Shown: positions 7,703 to 16,145 of the stretch, in pieces
How positions within the stretch are numbered: the stretch's first letter is position 1
Layout: each line of letters begins with the position of its first letter
Source: Elusimicrobiota bacterium
Lineage (GTDB): Bacteria; Elusimicrobiota; Elusimicrobia; Elusimicrobiales; UBA9959
Length of the DNA: 42,728 nucleotides
Assembly: GCA_016209085.1 (NCBI GenBank)
Contig: JACQWV010000035.1
Coordinates: 1-42,728 of the forward strand
Direction: 5' to 3'
Made by a program: the position numbers and the translations under genes
The notes under the pieces: generated by a model
Databases searched by the model: none
Told to the model about the DNA's origin: nothing
The model's input: the letters and a program-made list of their open reading frames with translations, nothing else

Positions 7703-8581
7703 CTATATCTTCGTCTGCAACGGGCCTTCGTATCTGATAAATTTATCTTTTAAAACTTTGCCGAAATATCCGTCCATTGACTCCTTGAAATCGGGCCTTT
7801 CCCTGTCAACGAATTTTCCGACTACTATCTTATCGTTTCTGGAATTGAATTCGGCTTCCCTGGTGTCGGCCCCGTTTTTAATCACGCTGTTCTGCTTGAA
7901 AAATTTCATCTCGTCAAGGCCTGCCCCGTATTTGTTTTTTCTCAGGAAAAGTTCTGTGCACTGGGAGAATATTTCTATGAATGAAAATCCTTTTTTCTTC
8001 AGCGCTTCCTGTATTGAAAGTTGAAGCTGGCGGACGTGAAAAGCGGTCCATCTCGCCACATAAACCGCGCCGCACGCGTCCGCTATGAAAGGAAGATTGA
8101 ACGGATTTTCAAAACTGCCGTAAGGAGCGGTGGTGCCGCAGGATTCCTTCGTGGTAGTCGGAGCGGCCTGCCCGCCTGTCATTCCGTAATTGAAATTATT
8201 GACGCATATTACCAGCATATCAATGTTTCTTCTTGCCGCGTGAATGAAGTGGTTCCCGCCTATCGCTATCATGTCCCCGTCGCCGCCTATGGCGACTGTT
8301 TTTAACGCGGGATTGGCGAGCTTGAGTCCGGTTGCAAACGCTAACGCCCTGCCGTGAGTCATGTGAAATCCGTCAATGTTCATGTACCCGGAGATTCTGG
8401 CGGTGCAGCCGATGCCGCAGGAAACCGCCACTTTGTTCTCGTCAGTTTCAGAAGCTATCAGGGCGCGCAAAAATGAGTTTAAAACTATTCCGATGCCGCA
8501 GCCCGAACACCAGACATGCGGGAGCCTGTTTGTCCTTAAAAGGCCTTCCATTTTATCTTTCAGTTCCAGAGTTTGAGTCAT
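7703..8581 (-). CDS. korB: 2-oxoglutarate:ferredoxin oxidoreductase beta subunit (TPP-binding)
   Basis: The beta subunit binds thiamine diphosphate. The Mg/TPP motif GGDGDM...NNFNYGMTGGQ lies at about 98-135. The cysteines that hold the proximal [4Fe-4S] cluster in this family are visible: CSGC near residue 25, CGIGC near 55, and a later candidate in FSQCTEL. Length (292) is typical of the two-subunit-core bacterial enzymes. It is separated from korA by an inserted repeat element (8592-8755) whose one end lies just ahead of the korB start, so the element probably lies in the transcript leader of korB. Confidence 0.95.
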   Translation of the reverse strand: MTQTLELKDKMEGLLRTNRLPHVWCSGCGIGIVLNSFLRALIASETDENKVAVSCGIGCTARISGYMNIDGFHMTHGRALAFATGLKLANPALKTVAIGGDGDMIAIGGNHFIHAARRNIDMLVICVNNFNYGMTGGQAAPTTTKESCGTTAPYGSFENPFNLPFIADACGAVYVARWTAFHVRQLQLSIQEALKKKGFSFIEIFSQCTELFLRKNKYGAGLDEMKFFKQNSVIKNGADTREAEFNSRNDKIVVGKFVDRERPDFKESMDGYFGKVLKDKFIRYEGPLQTKI

Positions 8582-8591
8582 GTTTAACCTC

Positions 8592-8755
8592 TAACCCGAA
8601 AAATTCAGTTGCCTATAATTTTCATTGACAAACAGCCGTATAAAAAAATGCTCCTGAATTTTTCGGAATTATAAATTTTAAATTATAAATTCTTAATTCA
8701 AAATTCAACATTAAAAATTCATAATTCCCAAATTCCAACTGAGGAATTTGGGCTA
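8592..8755. repeat. TAACCC-bounded composite palindromic repeat, full copy
   Basis: A 164-bp element: left arm TAACCCGAAAAATTCAGTTG, a partner CTGAATTTTTCGG about 60 bp on, an AT-rich middle, and a right hairpin CCCAAATTCC-AACTGA-GGAATTTGGG ending in CTA. It matches 1-141 and 2114-2193. Its right end runs into korA and encodes the last eleven residues of that protein. Confidence 0.82.
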
Positions 8756-9906
8756 ATTGCTTTTTCTATTACTTCCAGGATTTCCTCGGGCCTGTGAACC
8801 GTTCCGCCCGCGTGACCAGCGAGCAGGGTTTTTGCCTTTCCGTGAGCGCATCTTTCAACCTCTAAAACAATCTGGCCGAGGTTCATTTCAGCCGTTACAA
8901 AAGCTTTTGTCTTGGCGGCCAGTTCTTCAATTTTTTTCTCAGGAAACGGCCACACCACAATGAGTCTTAAAAGCCCCGCTTTTATGCCTTTCTGCCTGGC
9001 AAGTTCAACTGCCTTGAAAGCGACTCTTGAAGTTATGCCGTAAGACACCACTATCACTTCCGCGTCTTCTATTTTGTATTCCTCGTATTTGTAAATTTTG
9101 TGAGCGTTGTTTTTTATTTTGTTTACAAGTCTTGAGACAAGTTTCTTCTGCGCCTGGGGCGTTATCACGGGATAGCCCCTTTCGTCATGGGTGAGGCTTT
9201 CAACAAGAATACGGCAGCCGTCTCCTGCTTTTGCCATCCTCGGCACAAGGTCCGCGTCGGGCTTATAGGTCAGATATTCCCCGGCCGCGCAGGTCGCCCA
9301 TCTTCTTTCAACAAGCTCTATTTCATCGGCGGATGGGATTTTCACTCTTTCATACATGTGTCCCACGCACTCATCCATCATCAGCATTACGGGGACGCGG
9401 TACTGCTCCGCGTAGTTGAACGCAAGTATCGCGAAATCAAAGCATTCCTGGGGCGAATTCGGCGAAACCGCTATTATTTCATAGTCTCCGTGAGAACCCC
9501 ATTTAGCCTGCATCATGTCGGACTGGGCAGGCAGGGTGGGCAGTCCGGTTGACGGTCCTCCCCTCTGAACGTTCACAAAAACGCACGGGGTCTCGGTCAT
9601 TGCGGCAAGGCCTATGTGCTCCATCATAAGGGAAAAGCCCGGCCCCGAAGTCACGGTGGCGGCTTTAAGCCCCGCCCACACGGCGCCCTGAATCACGATT
9701 GAGGAGGCTATCTCGTCTTCCATCTGAATGAACACGCCCCCGACTTTCGGAATTCTTTCCGCGAATCTTTCAACGACTTCAGTGGAAGGCGTGATAGGGT
9801 ATCCGCCGATGAATCTGCACCCTGCCGCAAGCAGACCCTCGCAGCAGGAATGGTCTCCGTCCATAAAATGCAAACCTGTCAAAACGCCTTTTGTATCTGC
9901 TTTCAT
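8719..9906 (-). CDS. korA: 2-oxoglutarate:ferredoxin oxidoreductase alpha subunit
   Basis: The alpha subunit (395 residues) has the family motifs GGYPITPSTEV near residue 34, GVFIQMEDEIASS and TSGPGFSLMMEHIGLA. It forms the active-site cleft with KorB. The last residues, SPNSSVGIWEL, are not family sequence: they are the translation of the hairpin arm of the repeat element at 8592-8755, so the original stop appears to have been displaced by the repeat. The gene starts 100 bp after the ferredoxin gene, across an AT-rich low-complexity gap. Confidence 0.95.
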   Translation of the reverse strand: MKADTKGVLTGLHFMDGDHSCCEGLLAAGCRFIGGYPITPSTEVVERFAERIPKVGGVFIQMEDEIASSIVIQGAVWAGLKAATVTSGPGFSLMMEHIGLAAMTETPCVFVNVQRGGPSTGLPTLPAQSDMMQAKWGSHGDYEIIAVSPNSPQECFDFAILAFNYAEQYRVPVMLMMDECVGHMYERVKIPSADEIELVERRWATCAAGEYLTYKPDADLVPRMAKAGDGCRILVESLTHDERGYPVITPQAQKKLVSRLVNKIKNNAHKIYKYEEYKIEDAEVIVVSYGITSRVAFKAVELARQKGIKAGLLRLIVVWPFPEKKIEELAAKTKAFVTAEMNLGQIVLEVERCAHGKAKTLLAGHAGGTVHRPEEILEVIEKAISPNSSVGIWEL

Positions 9907-9933
9907 AGTTGCTCCGATTAACCTTAGTGATTA

Positions 9934-10005
9934 AGTAAAGAAGCCTAAAAATTTAATTACTCAATTTCTCAATTACTTAATCTCTTAATCGCTTAATCTC
10001 TATTC
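9934..10005. repeat. Low-complexity short-period tract upstream of korA
   Basis: The 100-bp gap between the ferredoxin gene and korA holds about six degenerate 8-bp words of the TTAATCTC/TCAATTAC type, with a shorter complementary arm (GTGATTAAGTAA) near 9931. No gene or promoter could be recognised. Confidence 0.5.
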
Positions 10006-10006
10006 T

Positions 10007-10300
10007 CTATAATAGTTTTTTGCCGAAAATGGCGAAATCAGGGCAGTACATTCCGCAGAGGTCGCAGCCCGTGCATTTCTCCGGAAATTTTATGTGAGGA
10101 TAATGATAGCCTTTGCCGTTGAATTCTTTGGAAAATTCAAGGCATTTTAAGGGACAAAATTCTATGCAGTAGCCGCACCCCTTGCATCTCTCCCTGATTA
10201 TGGCGACGGTTCCTTTTAATTTTTGCTGGGTCTGTGTTTCAATCCACTCCCCTCCTCTCGGAGAAGAGAAATTTTGGTCTTCCAAGTTTTTTTCTTTCAT
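10007..10300 (-). CDS. korD: 2x[4Fe-4S] ferredoxin subunit of the 2-oxoacid oxidoreductase
   Basis: This 97-residue protein has two cluster motifs: CKGCGYCIEFCPLKC (first C at residue 39) and CTGCDLCGMYCP (about 76-87). It fits the delta or ferredoxin-like subunit that leads the kor operon. The N-terminal extension before KGTVAIIRERC is unusual. Part of it (FSSPRGGEW) is encoded by a CTCTTCTCC/GAGAGGAGGGGAG palindrome, so it may derive from another inserted repeat. The operon it opens couples 2-oxoglutarate cleavage to ferredoxin. Confidence 0.88.
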   Translation of the reverse strand: MKEKNLEDQNFSSPRGGEWIETQTQQKLKGTVAIIRERCKGCGYCIEFCPLKCLEFSKEFNGKGYHYPHIKFPEKCTGCDLCGMYCPDFAIFGKKLL

Positions 10301-10416
10301 TATTTTTACTATATCAAATTTTTGCCCTATATATCATCCTCGTTACATCCTCGTTAGCCCGAAATTCAGTGCAATTTTCGGAAGGTTGGCGATAGGTTAA
10401 CCCGCGCCTGAAGTTT

Positions 10417-10785
10417 TCAGGTTATAAGGAAAGATTGCAAGGCGGTTTCCAATTCTTTCATTTGAAAAGGCTTTTGCAGGCAGATGCTCGCTTTTCTTGC
10501 GAGCGCTTCCTGAACACGTTCCTCCACCGCGTATCCCGTCATTAGGATAATCGGTATATCAGGGCGCAACTGCCTGCTGGCGATCACAACGTCAAGCCCG
10601 TCCATTTTCGGCATTTTCATATCCGTAATGATGATATCCACTTCATCCCTCTTTAAGATATCCAAAGCCTCGGGTCCGCCGGCGGCCACCAGGACCGTGT
10701 AGCCTTGCTCGGAAAGCGCCCTATGCAGCAAATCCCGGTACCCTTGCTCGTCATCAACTATCAGAATTGTTTTTATTTTATTCAT
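10417..10785 (-). CDS. Single-domain response regulator
   Basis: A stand-alone receiver domain of 122 residues with acidic pair D11-D12, phosphoacceptor D55, T83 and K105. There is no output domain, so it probably acts by protein contact (phosphorelay or CheY-like). It lies downstream of a large membrane histidine kinase on the same strand, but 277 bp away, with a decayed receiver fragment between them. A short palindrome (CCTGAAGTTTTCAGG, 10412-10426) overlaps its stop codon. Confidence 0.9.
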   Translation of the reverse strand: MNKIKTILIVDDEQGYRDLLHRALSEQGYTVLVAAGGPEALDILKRDEVDIIITDMKMPKMDGLDVVIASRQLRPDIPIILMTGYAVEERVQEALARKASICLQKPFQMKELETALQSFLIT

Positions 10786-10883
10786 AAATTCACCTTATAC
10801 GCGAGGAATTTTTTCAAGATTCTTCATGATATTATCCAGTGTAGTGTAACCAACGGATCTTTAGATTTGGATATCATGGTTTT

Positions 10884-10940
10884 TGTAGGGGTTTGATTTA
10901 TCAAACCCGCTTTTATTCGGGTCGGATAAATCCGTCCCTG
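10884..10940. repeat. GTAGGGG double-hairpin repeat
   Basis: TGTAGGGG is followed by hairpin GGGTTTGATTTATCAAACCC, then CGCTTTTATTCGGG and a second hairpin with GGATAAATCC. This matches the core of the element at 7490-7551. It lies in the 277-bp gap 10786-11062, which otherwise holds a further palindrome near 10936-10960 and the decayed receiver fragment. Confidence 0.6.
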
Positions 10941-10977
10941 TTCCATCAGGGAACAGGGACTGTCCCGTCCTTATAAT

Positions 10978-11070
10978 CTACACTAGTTGCAAAGGCTTTA
11001 CTCCCTTGATCAGCCTCAAAAGCTCCAGAATAAATTTGAACAGGTCGTGAAACCCTTGTTCATCATCCAC
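10978..11070 (-). pseudogene. Truncated receiver-domain remnant
   Basis: Overlapping the stop of the histidine kinase gene in another frame is a 30-codon reading frame starting VDDEQGFHDLFKFILELL and ending at TAG. Its first residues match the start of the neighbouring regulator (VDDEQGYRDLLHRAL), and the codons just upstream add LFI, giving LFIVDDEQG, the usual first strand of a receiver. Nothing downstream continues the domain, and repeats occupy the space instead. It looks like the decayed start of a second regulator once coupled to the kinase. Confidence 0.6.
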
Positions 11071-12910
11071 GATGAACAGGCAGGAAGATGGTAAATTCCG
11101 CGCCTTTTCCCTCTTCGCTTTCCAGTTCTATGGTCCCTCTGTGATTGCCGACTATCTCATATACCAGCGAAAGTCCCAGTCCCGTGCCTTTTCCCACCTC
11201 TTTAGTAGTAAAGAACGGTTCAAATATCTTCTTTTGAATTTCCTTCGGAATGCCTTTACCCGTATCCCGGACCATGATTTCCACATATCCAGGCCGCGTG
11301 CCGGAAAGCAAAGTTTTCACGGTCAGCGTGCCGCCCTCGGTCATAGCGTCAATCGCGTTATTGGCCAGATTGACGATAACCTGCTGCAACTGATTATTAT
11401 TGGCAGAAATTCGCGAGAGGCCGTCGCCCAACTCACGAACCAGCTCCACATTGCGTGTTTTGGTTTGCGCCTCAATCATGGAAAGCGCCGAGTTAACCGT
11501 AGTATTCACATCCAAAGGTTCCTGTCCCTCGTTTTTCCGGGCGCGGGAGAATACCAGCAAATTCCGCACCAGATAACTGCAACGGACAGCTTCCCGTTCT
11601 ATGCTCTTAAGCGGAAGCGCCAGAGGATCGTCTTCTTTGATTCGTTTAGCCGCGCTTTGGGCAAAACCGAGTATGATACCCAAAGGATTGTTAATCTCAT
11701 GGGCTACGCCTGCTGCAAGCTGGCCCACGGCGGCCATTTTTTCAGATTGCATTAATTGCTCTCTGGTCTGGTTTAATTCTATTTCGGTTTTCATCTTATT
11801 CGTGACATCCCGGGAAATATGGACGAACTGGGTAATCGCACCCTGCTTATCGTACACTGGATATGCCGCAACCTCTGCATAAAACTCTTTGCCTTCTTTA
11901 TCATAATGGGTATGAATGACTTTAATGGTCTTACCTGCCCTTATCATTTCTGTTACCGGGCAAGCATTATGGGGCAGCTGACAGGGCTGGTCCATATGGT
12001 GGGTCACCCTGTAGCAGAAATTACCAAGAATCTCTTTTTGGGAAAGATGCGTTGAATTAATCAGCGCTTTGTTCGCCCAGAGTATCCTGAAATCCAGGGT
12101 AAGAAGCATAATGCTTTCATTAATACCTTGTGTAATCCGTTCATTCATCTCCAGCGCATGCTGGATTTTATCTGTTATTTCCCAGTTAAAGATAGTAAGT
12201 ATTCGCGTTATGGACCAGGCAACGGCTACGGCACAGCCGGCCCGAAAGACCTGAACAGGGATGCCTGTCAACTGGATAAATAAATCAGTATTCAACCAAT
12301 TAGCCGGGAAAAAATTGCCTTTAGGCGCCACCAGCCCGGCGAGAAACCCGTAAACCAAAAAGGAGACCCCGGCAATAATGAAATTGCTTTTCATCCTCAA
12401 CGATTCCATGACGGAACGTTCTTGGCAATAATATGCCCGAAACCCGCTTGCGATAAGAATTCCCGAGGGGAATGCCAGGAAATAACGCGCCAGGGCGGAG
12501 CCCGTTTGCCAGAAATCGGTTGCCGCCAGACCGCCAATTAGAATAATTCCCGCCAATGCCGGCGTCAACCGCCAGCTTAAATAGGATGCGATACTGGATT
12601 TCCAGTTGTTTATCGGTTGAGTTGTGATTCGAAAGATGCGGCGGCTGAACTCAAAAAGAAATACGAAAGAGATAACCAGGCAAAACCATCGGATTAAATC
12701 TATAGAGCTGTTTCGTCCCTTAATAATAGTCAACATATCCAGCCACTCATTTGCGCCGTGCGTCAGGCCGAATGCGCCGAGCAACCAAAGAATATGTCCG
12801 AGCCTAAAAACGCTTTCCCGGCGGGGCTGGGTAAAAATGGCAATACCCATGATTACAAAGGCCAGTCCATAGATAAGAAATACTATATCCAAATGGCGCG
12901 CAAAAAACAT
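11063..12910 (-). CDS. Membrane sensor histidine kinase with PAS domain
   Basis: This 615-residue protein has about seven hydrophobic segments in residues 1-240, a PAS domain at about 261-372, a HisKA domain with phosphoacceptor H404 (GVAHEINNPLG) and a C-terminal HATPase with N box (NLANNAIDAM), DTGKGIP and GTGLGLSLV. The PAS domain holds a Cys/His cluster (CYRVTHHMDQPC then CP). That pattern recurs in some sensor PAS domains and could bind metal or sense redox state; this is inference. The ligand is unknown. Its partner is probably the single-domain regulator downstream. Confidence 0.92.
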   Translation of the reverse strand: MFFARHLDIVFLIYGLAFVIMGIAIFTQPRRESVFRLGHILWLLGAFGLTHGANEWLDMLTIIKGRNSSIDLIRWFCLVISFVFLFEFSRRIFRITTQPINNWKSSIASYLSWRLTPALAGIILIGGLAATDFWQTGSALARYFLAFPSGILIASGFRAYYCQERSVMESLRMKSNFIIAGVSFLVYGFLAGLVAPKGNFFPANWLNTDLFIQLTGIPVQVFRAGCAVAVAWSITRILTIFNWEITDKIQHALEMNERITQGINESIMLLTLDFRILWANKALINSTHLSQKEILGNFCYRVTHHMDQPCQLPHNACPVTEMIRAGKTIKVIHTHYDKEGKEFYAEVAAYPVYDKQGAITQFVHISRDVTNKMKTEIELNQTREQLMQSEKMAAVGQLAAGVAHEINNPLGIILGFAQSAAKRIKEDDPLALPLKSIEREAVRCSYLVRNLLVFSRARKNEGQEPLDVNTTVNSALSMIEAQTKTRNVELVRELGDGLSRISANNNQLQQVIVNLANNAIDAMTEGGTLTVKTLLSGTRPGYVEIMVRDTGKGIPKEIQKKIFEPFFTTKEVGKGTGLGLSLVYEIVGNHRGTIELESEEGKGAEFTIFLPVHRG

Positions 12911-13045
12911 AATAATTTAAAAGACATTATATCACATATTTTCCTAAAAATTATTTTGTAAATTTACCTTATTAAGCGCGAAAAATCACAGGGTCTTTAG
13001 GGTTGATTTGGATCGATAGAAAACATATTTTCTCCTGGTCATTTT

Positions 13046-13462
13046 TTATGCCATTCTGCCTTTAGGGTAGAAGGTCTTGAATAAAGAATTGATTCGGTTT
13101 TGGGCGATGGCACACTCCCAAAGTCTAACAACGCTCCAGCCTTCGCGGCGCAATTTGCGCGTTACAAGCCGATCGCGGGTTTTATTCCGCCGTATTTTTG
13201 CGACCCAATAAGATTTATTCGCTTGAGGTTTGGTGTTTCGGCAGTCGTGTCCGTGCCAAAAGCAACCGTCGACAAAAACGGCTATTTTGCTTTTTGGAAA
13301 AACAAAATCAGGTTTCCCTGCGAGCGGCCAATTCCTTCTCCAGCCAAGTATCTTGGATTGTTTGAATATCTTAATTAACTTTAATTCCGTGGATTCGTTG
13401 CCGCAAGATTTGACGGCGGACATTATCGACGAGCGCGTGGTTCTTGAAAAAACATCAGTCAT
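13046..13462 (-). CDS. vsr: Very short patch repair endonuclease Vsr
   Basis: Vsr nicks DNA at T:G mismatches that arise when 5-methylcytosine deaminates, so it accompanies cytosine-5 methyltransferases. The 138-residue protein starts MTDVFSRTTRSSIMSAVKSCGN as the family does. It carries the catalytic aspartate region GKPDFVFP (D52) and the zinc/active-site segment VDGCFWHGHDC (63-74). Its start overlaps the end of the restriction gene by 8 bp, which implies translational coupling. The 135 bp beyond its stop hold no gene. Confidence 0.95.
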   Translation of the reverse strand: MTDVFSRTTRSSIMSAVKSCGNESTELKLIKIFKQSKILGWRRNWPLAGKPDFVFPKSKIAVFVDGCFWHGHDCRNTKPQANKSYWVAKIRRNKTRDRLVTRKLRREGWSVVRLWECAIAQNRINSLFKTFYPKGRMA

Positions 13463-14222
13463 TTCGTCTTAAGACCTTGACCCATGCGTTGTTAAATCCA
13501 AGGTTGCGTAAAATAACATCTTTGTCTAATTTTTGCGGACTTTTTAACTTGATTAATAAATTTTTGGGCGGGATATGTTCAATAATAGTGAATTGCGAGC
13601 CGTGAGGCTGCCAAGTGAATTTGTGTTCGCCTGCGGATTTTACAAAACCTTCAAGGTTTTTGCGAGCGTTCCAACGCCAAGAAAAAAGGTCGGGTTCATA
13701 CCTAACGGTTTCGAATTCAAATACGACAAGTTCCGAAAGATCGTCGGATTTAATTAAAACTACGGTTCTAAGATGTTTATATTTTTCCCGAATCGCCGAG
13801 ACGCGTTCATTCCAAATGCATAAAACTTGCTCGCCTCGCGTATTTGGATTAACATTTGTCCCTTTTGAGTCTCTGAAAGAGTATGCCGGAGCGTTTCGCC
13901 CTGAAATAAGACGCACCTGAGTCTGCCTAATCGGATTCGGCGATTTTACCGTCTTGGCGCCCCACGCGCAAGCGCTAAGGATAACGTCGTCTAATCCCAC
14001 ATTAGACGGCTTCCATTCCGCTCCGATGCAATTCGCAAAAATTTCTTCCCACTCCGGTCCTTCTAAAACGCCTTTCCCTTTCGTCGCAAGCAAATAAACA
14101 ATTTCCCGCCCAAGTCGGTATCCGAAATCTCTTGGAAACTCGTTTAAGGGAAAAGGCGGTCGAACTTTATCAACAGTTCGCAAGCGCGGACTGTTGATTT
14201 CTTTTTTGTTCTTGTCTGTCAT
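13455..14222 (-). CDS. Probable type II restriction endonuclease
   Basis: No family could be named with certainty. The call rests on position: it is wedged between a cytosine-5 methyltransferase and vsr, overlapping both (53 bp and 8 bp), the usual layout of a compact restriction-modification operon. Residues about 76-95 (VGLDDVILSACAWGAKTVK) have the D...xxK spacing of a PD-(D/E)xK nuclease core, with a hydrophobic strand before the Lys. The protein is 255 residues, soluble and basic at its end. The recognition sequence cannot be told. Confidence 0.65.
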   Translation of the reverse strand: MTDKNKKEINSPRLRTVDKVRPPFPLNEFPRDFGYRLGREIVYLLATKGKGVLEGPEWEEIFANCIGAEWKPSNVGLDDVILSACAWGAKTVKSPNPIRQTQVRLISGRNAPAYSFRDSKGTNVNPNTRGEQVLCIWNERVSAIREKYKHLRTVVLIKSDDLSELVVFEFETVRYEPDLFSWRWNARKNLEGFVKSAGEHKFTWQPHGSQFTIIEHIPPKNLLIKLKSPQKLDKDVILRNLGFNNAWVKVLRRND

Positions 14223-15156
14223 CTGTTTTTTGCAAATCGGCGATTATAAAGGCAGATAGAGATTCTAAAACGGCGCGAATCAACGCTACTGGGACGGCAT
14301 TCCCCGCTTGTTTGCGTATTTGGCTGTCATCCACTACTATTTTATACCATTCTGGAAATCCCTGCAACCGCAACATTTCTCTCGGGGTCAGCCTTCGCTC
14401 TCCGTTCACTAATAAATAATTGTAAGAGCCGCCTGCCCTAAGAGCGCATGAGTATGGATATGATGAAATATTGCCGGCTTTATTTTCATGCCAAATAGAC
14501 GGACTTATGGAAGGTATATGAGCGGCTTTTCGTTTCTGCTGAATATACCGTGAAGCGTAGTATTTTTGCGAAACTTGTTTTTCTAATATCCGCTCTAAAG
14601 AGAGCCTATTCGCGCTTTCTTTCGGCCAAGTAAATTTGATTGGTTTATAATATCCGACGATAATTACTCGCTCGCGTTTTTGCGGCAAGCCGTAGTTTAA
14701 GGCATTCAGCACGCGATAATCAACCCAGTATCCGAGTTGTTTAAGAGTTAAAAGTATTTTTTCTATAGTTTTTCCCCTGTTATGCGAAACAAGCCTTTTA
14801 ACGTTTTCAAGCACAAAAGCTTTCGGCTTTTTTACGTTGAGAATCCGAGCTATGTCGAAAAACAGCGTTCCGCGCGTATCTTCAAACCCCCTGCTTGCTC
14901 CGATAATGCTAAAAGGTTGACACGGGAAGCCTGCAAAAAGCGCGTCGTGAAACGGTATGGAACCGGGCGGAATTTTTGTTAAATCTCCGGCGGGGTATTC
15001 TCCGAAATTGGCGTAATATGATTTCCGCGCATACTCGTCTATATCGGATGAAAAAACGCATTTAGAGCTTATATTGAATTTTTGAAACGCTTGTTCGGCG
15101 GCAATCCTAAAACCGCCTATTCCGCAAAATAGATCAATAAATTTAATGGATTGCAT
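14170..15156 (-). CDS. DNA (cytosine-5-)-methyltransferase
   Basis: All key C5 motifs are visible: motif I DLFCGIGGF (8-16), motif IV PCQPFS with the catalytic C79, motif VI ENV (117-119), motif VIII QKRERV (159-164), and motifs IX/X near the end (RLTPREMLRLQGFP, then QAGNAVPV). The target-recognition region is about 190-260. At 328 residues it is a short type II enzyme. It protects against the nuclease encoded next, with Vsr correcting deaminated sites. Its last 53 bp overlap the nuclease gene. Confidence 0.95.
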   Translation of the reverse strand: MQSIKFIDLFCGIGGFRIAAEQAFQKFNISSKCVFSSDIDEYARKSYYANFGEYPAGDLTKIPPGSIPFHDALFAGFPCQPFSIIGASRGFEDTRGTLFFDIARILNVKKPKAFVLENVKRLVSHNRGKTIEKILLTLKQLGYWVDYRVLNALNYGLPQKRERVIIVGYYKPIKFTWPKESANRLSLERILEKQVSQKYYASRYIQQKRKAAHIPSISPSIWHENKAGNISSYPYSCALRAGGSYNYLLVNGERRLTPREMLRLQGFPEWYKIVVDDSQIRKQAGNAVPVALIRAVLESLSAFIIADLQKTDDRQEQKRNQQSALANC

Positions 15157-15251
15157 TTTTATCGCCTCTCAATTATATAACTTTCACCGGTCATACAACA
15201 GTATTGTTTTTTACGCGCCGCCAATCTCCATTAAATATCCGTTTTTTAAAA

Positions 15252-15437
15252 TTAATGATTTATGCCTCGGCATTTTTCGCACTGATAATATATCTTTCCG
15301 CGGGACTGGGAATGATATCTGAAAGCCTTATTGCCGCAATAGAGACAACCGTCTTGCGGATTATAAGTAAAACATTTTAATCTGTTTACAAGCGGCGGAA
15401 AATTAATAACTGGATTAAAATTTTTTCTTTTTTTCAT
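15252..15437 (-). CDS. Small zinc-ribbon protein
   Basis: A 61-residue protein with two CxxC pairs (CLYCGNKAF..., then CEKCRG), the pattern of a zinc ribbon. The reading frame could begin further up at a TTG (15482), adding 15 residues. The ATG was preferred because the extra part has no family look and no ribosome site decides between them. It lies between lexA and the methyltransferase on the same strand, so it may be part of the restriction-modification operon, possibly as a controller; that is inference. A half site AGCGGT, like half of the lexA palindrome, lies just upstream (15453-15458). Confidence 0.55.
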   Translation of the reverse strand: MKKRKNFNPVINFPPLVNRLKCFTYNPQDGCLYCGNKAFRYHSQSRGKIYYQCEKCRGINH

Positions 15438-15492
15438 AAAAACGCTTTCGCGACCGCTTATAGAAGTATCCGTCTGCGACAATTTTAGCCCG

Positions 15493-16137
15493 TTAGACTT
15501 TCCTTATTACTCCCTCTACTTTGCCGATTATTTTAACGTTGTTTCCGTCAGGGTCTATGATTATCGGCTTCATCGCGTCGTTTTCAGGTTTTAGCCTGAT
15601 CTTGTCTTTATCCCTGTAAAATCTTTTGACTGTCGCCTCGTCTTCTATCAGAGCGGCTACGATTTCTCCCTGTTCAGCTGTCGGCTGTTGGCGGACCAAA
15701 ACAAAATCTCCGTCAAAAATTCCCGCATTAATCATACTTGTTCCTTTAATTTTCAAGGCAAATAACCCTTTGCTATTCTTTGAAATAAACTTGTCCACGA
15801 ATATAGAGCCTTCCATATTTTCTTGAGCAAGCAGAGGCATGCCTGCCGATATTTTCCCAAGAATGGGCGCTTCTATTACATTGACGTCGCCGTTGTAAGT
15901 CTTATTATTTGGATTTTTATTATTTAAAATTTCAATTCCTCTTGACTTGCGAGGACGCCTCGCGATATACCCTTTCCGCTCAAGAGCTTTGAAATGGTCT
16001 TGAACCGCATTGGGAGATTTAAAAGAAAATTTCGCTTGAATTTCAGGGATAGAAGGCGGATAGCCGAAATGATTAATATTTGTCAGGATGAAATCAAATA
16101 TTTGGCGCTGGCGTTTTGTTAGCGCAGACTTTTTCAT
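15493..16137 (-). CDS. lexA: LexA-type repressor
   Basis: LexA represses DNA-damage genes and cleaves itself when RecA filaments form. The 214-residue protein has an N-terminal winged helix (about 1-68), the Ala98-Gly99 cleavage bond (ISAGMP), nucleophile S134 in GTSM and general base K171. The Ser-Lys spacing of 37 equals that of E. coli LexA. It has its own promoter with a perfect palindrome at the transcription start. It is the first gene of a strand run leading into a restriction-modification system, so it may control that system as well as or instead of a global regulon. Confidence 0.95.
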   Translation of the reverse strand: MKKSALTKRQRQIFDFILTNINHFGYPPSIPEIQAKFSFKSPNAVQDHFKALERKGYIARRPRKSRGIEILNNKNPNNKTYNGDVNVIEAPILGKISAGMPLLAQENMEGSIFVDKFISKNSKGLFALKIKGTSMINAGIFDGDFVLVRQQPTAEQGEIVAALIEDEATVKRFYRDKDKIRLKPENDAMKPIIIDPDGNNVKIIGKVEGVIRKV

Positions 16138-16145
16138 AAGTTTTC

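Noticed and set aside
11072-11755. A 227-codon plus-strand frame opposite the membrane kinase
   Set aside because: The minus strand holds an unmistakable kinase domain here, and the plus frame shows no motif.
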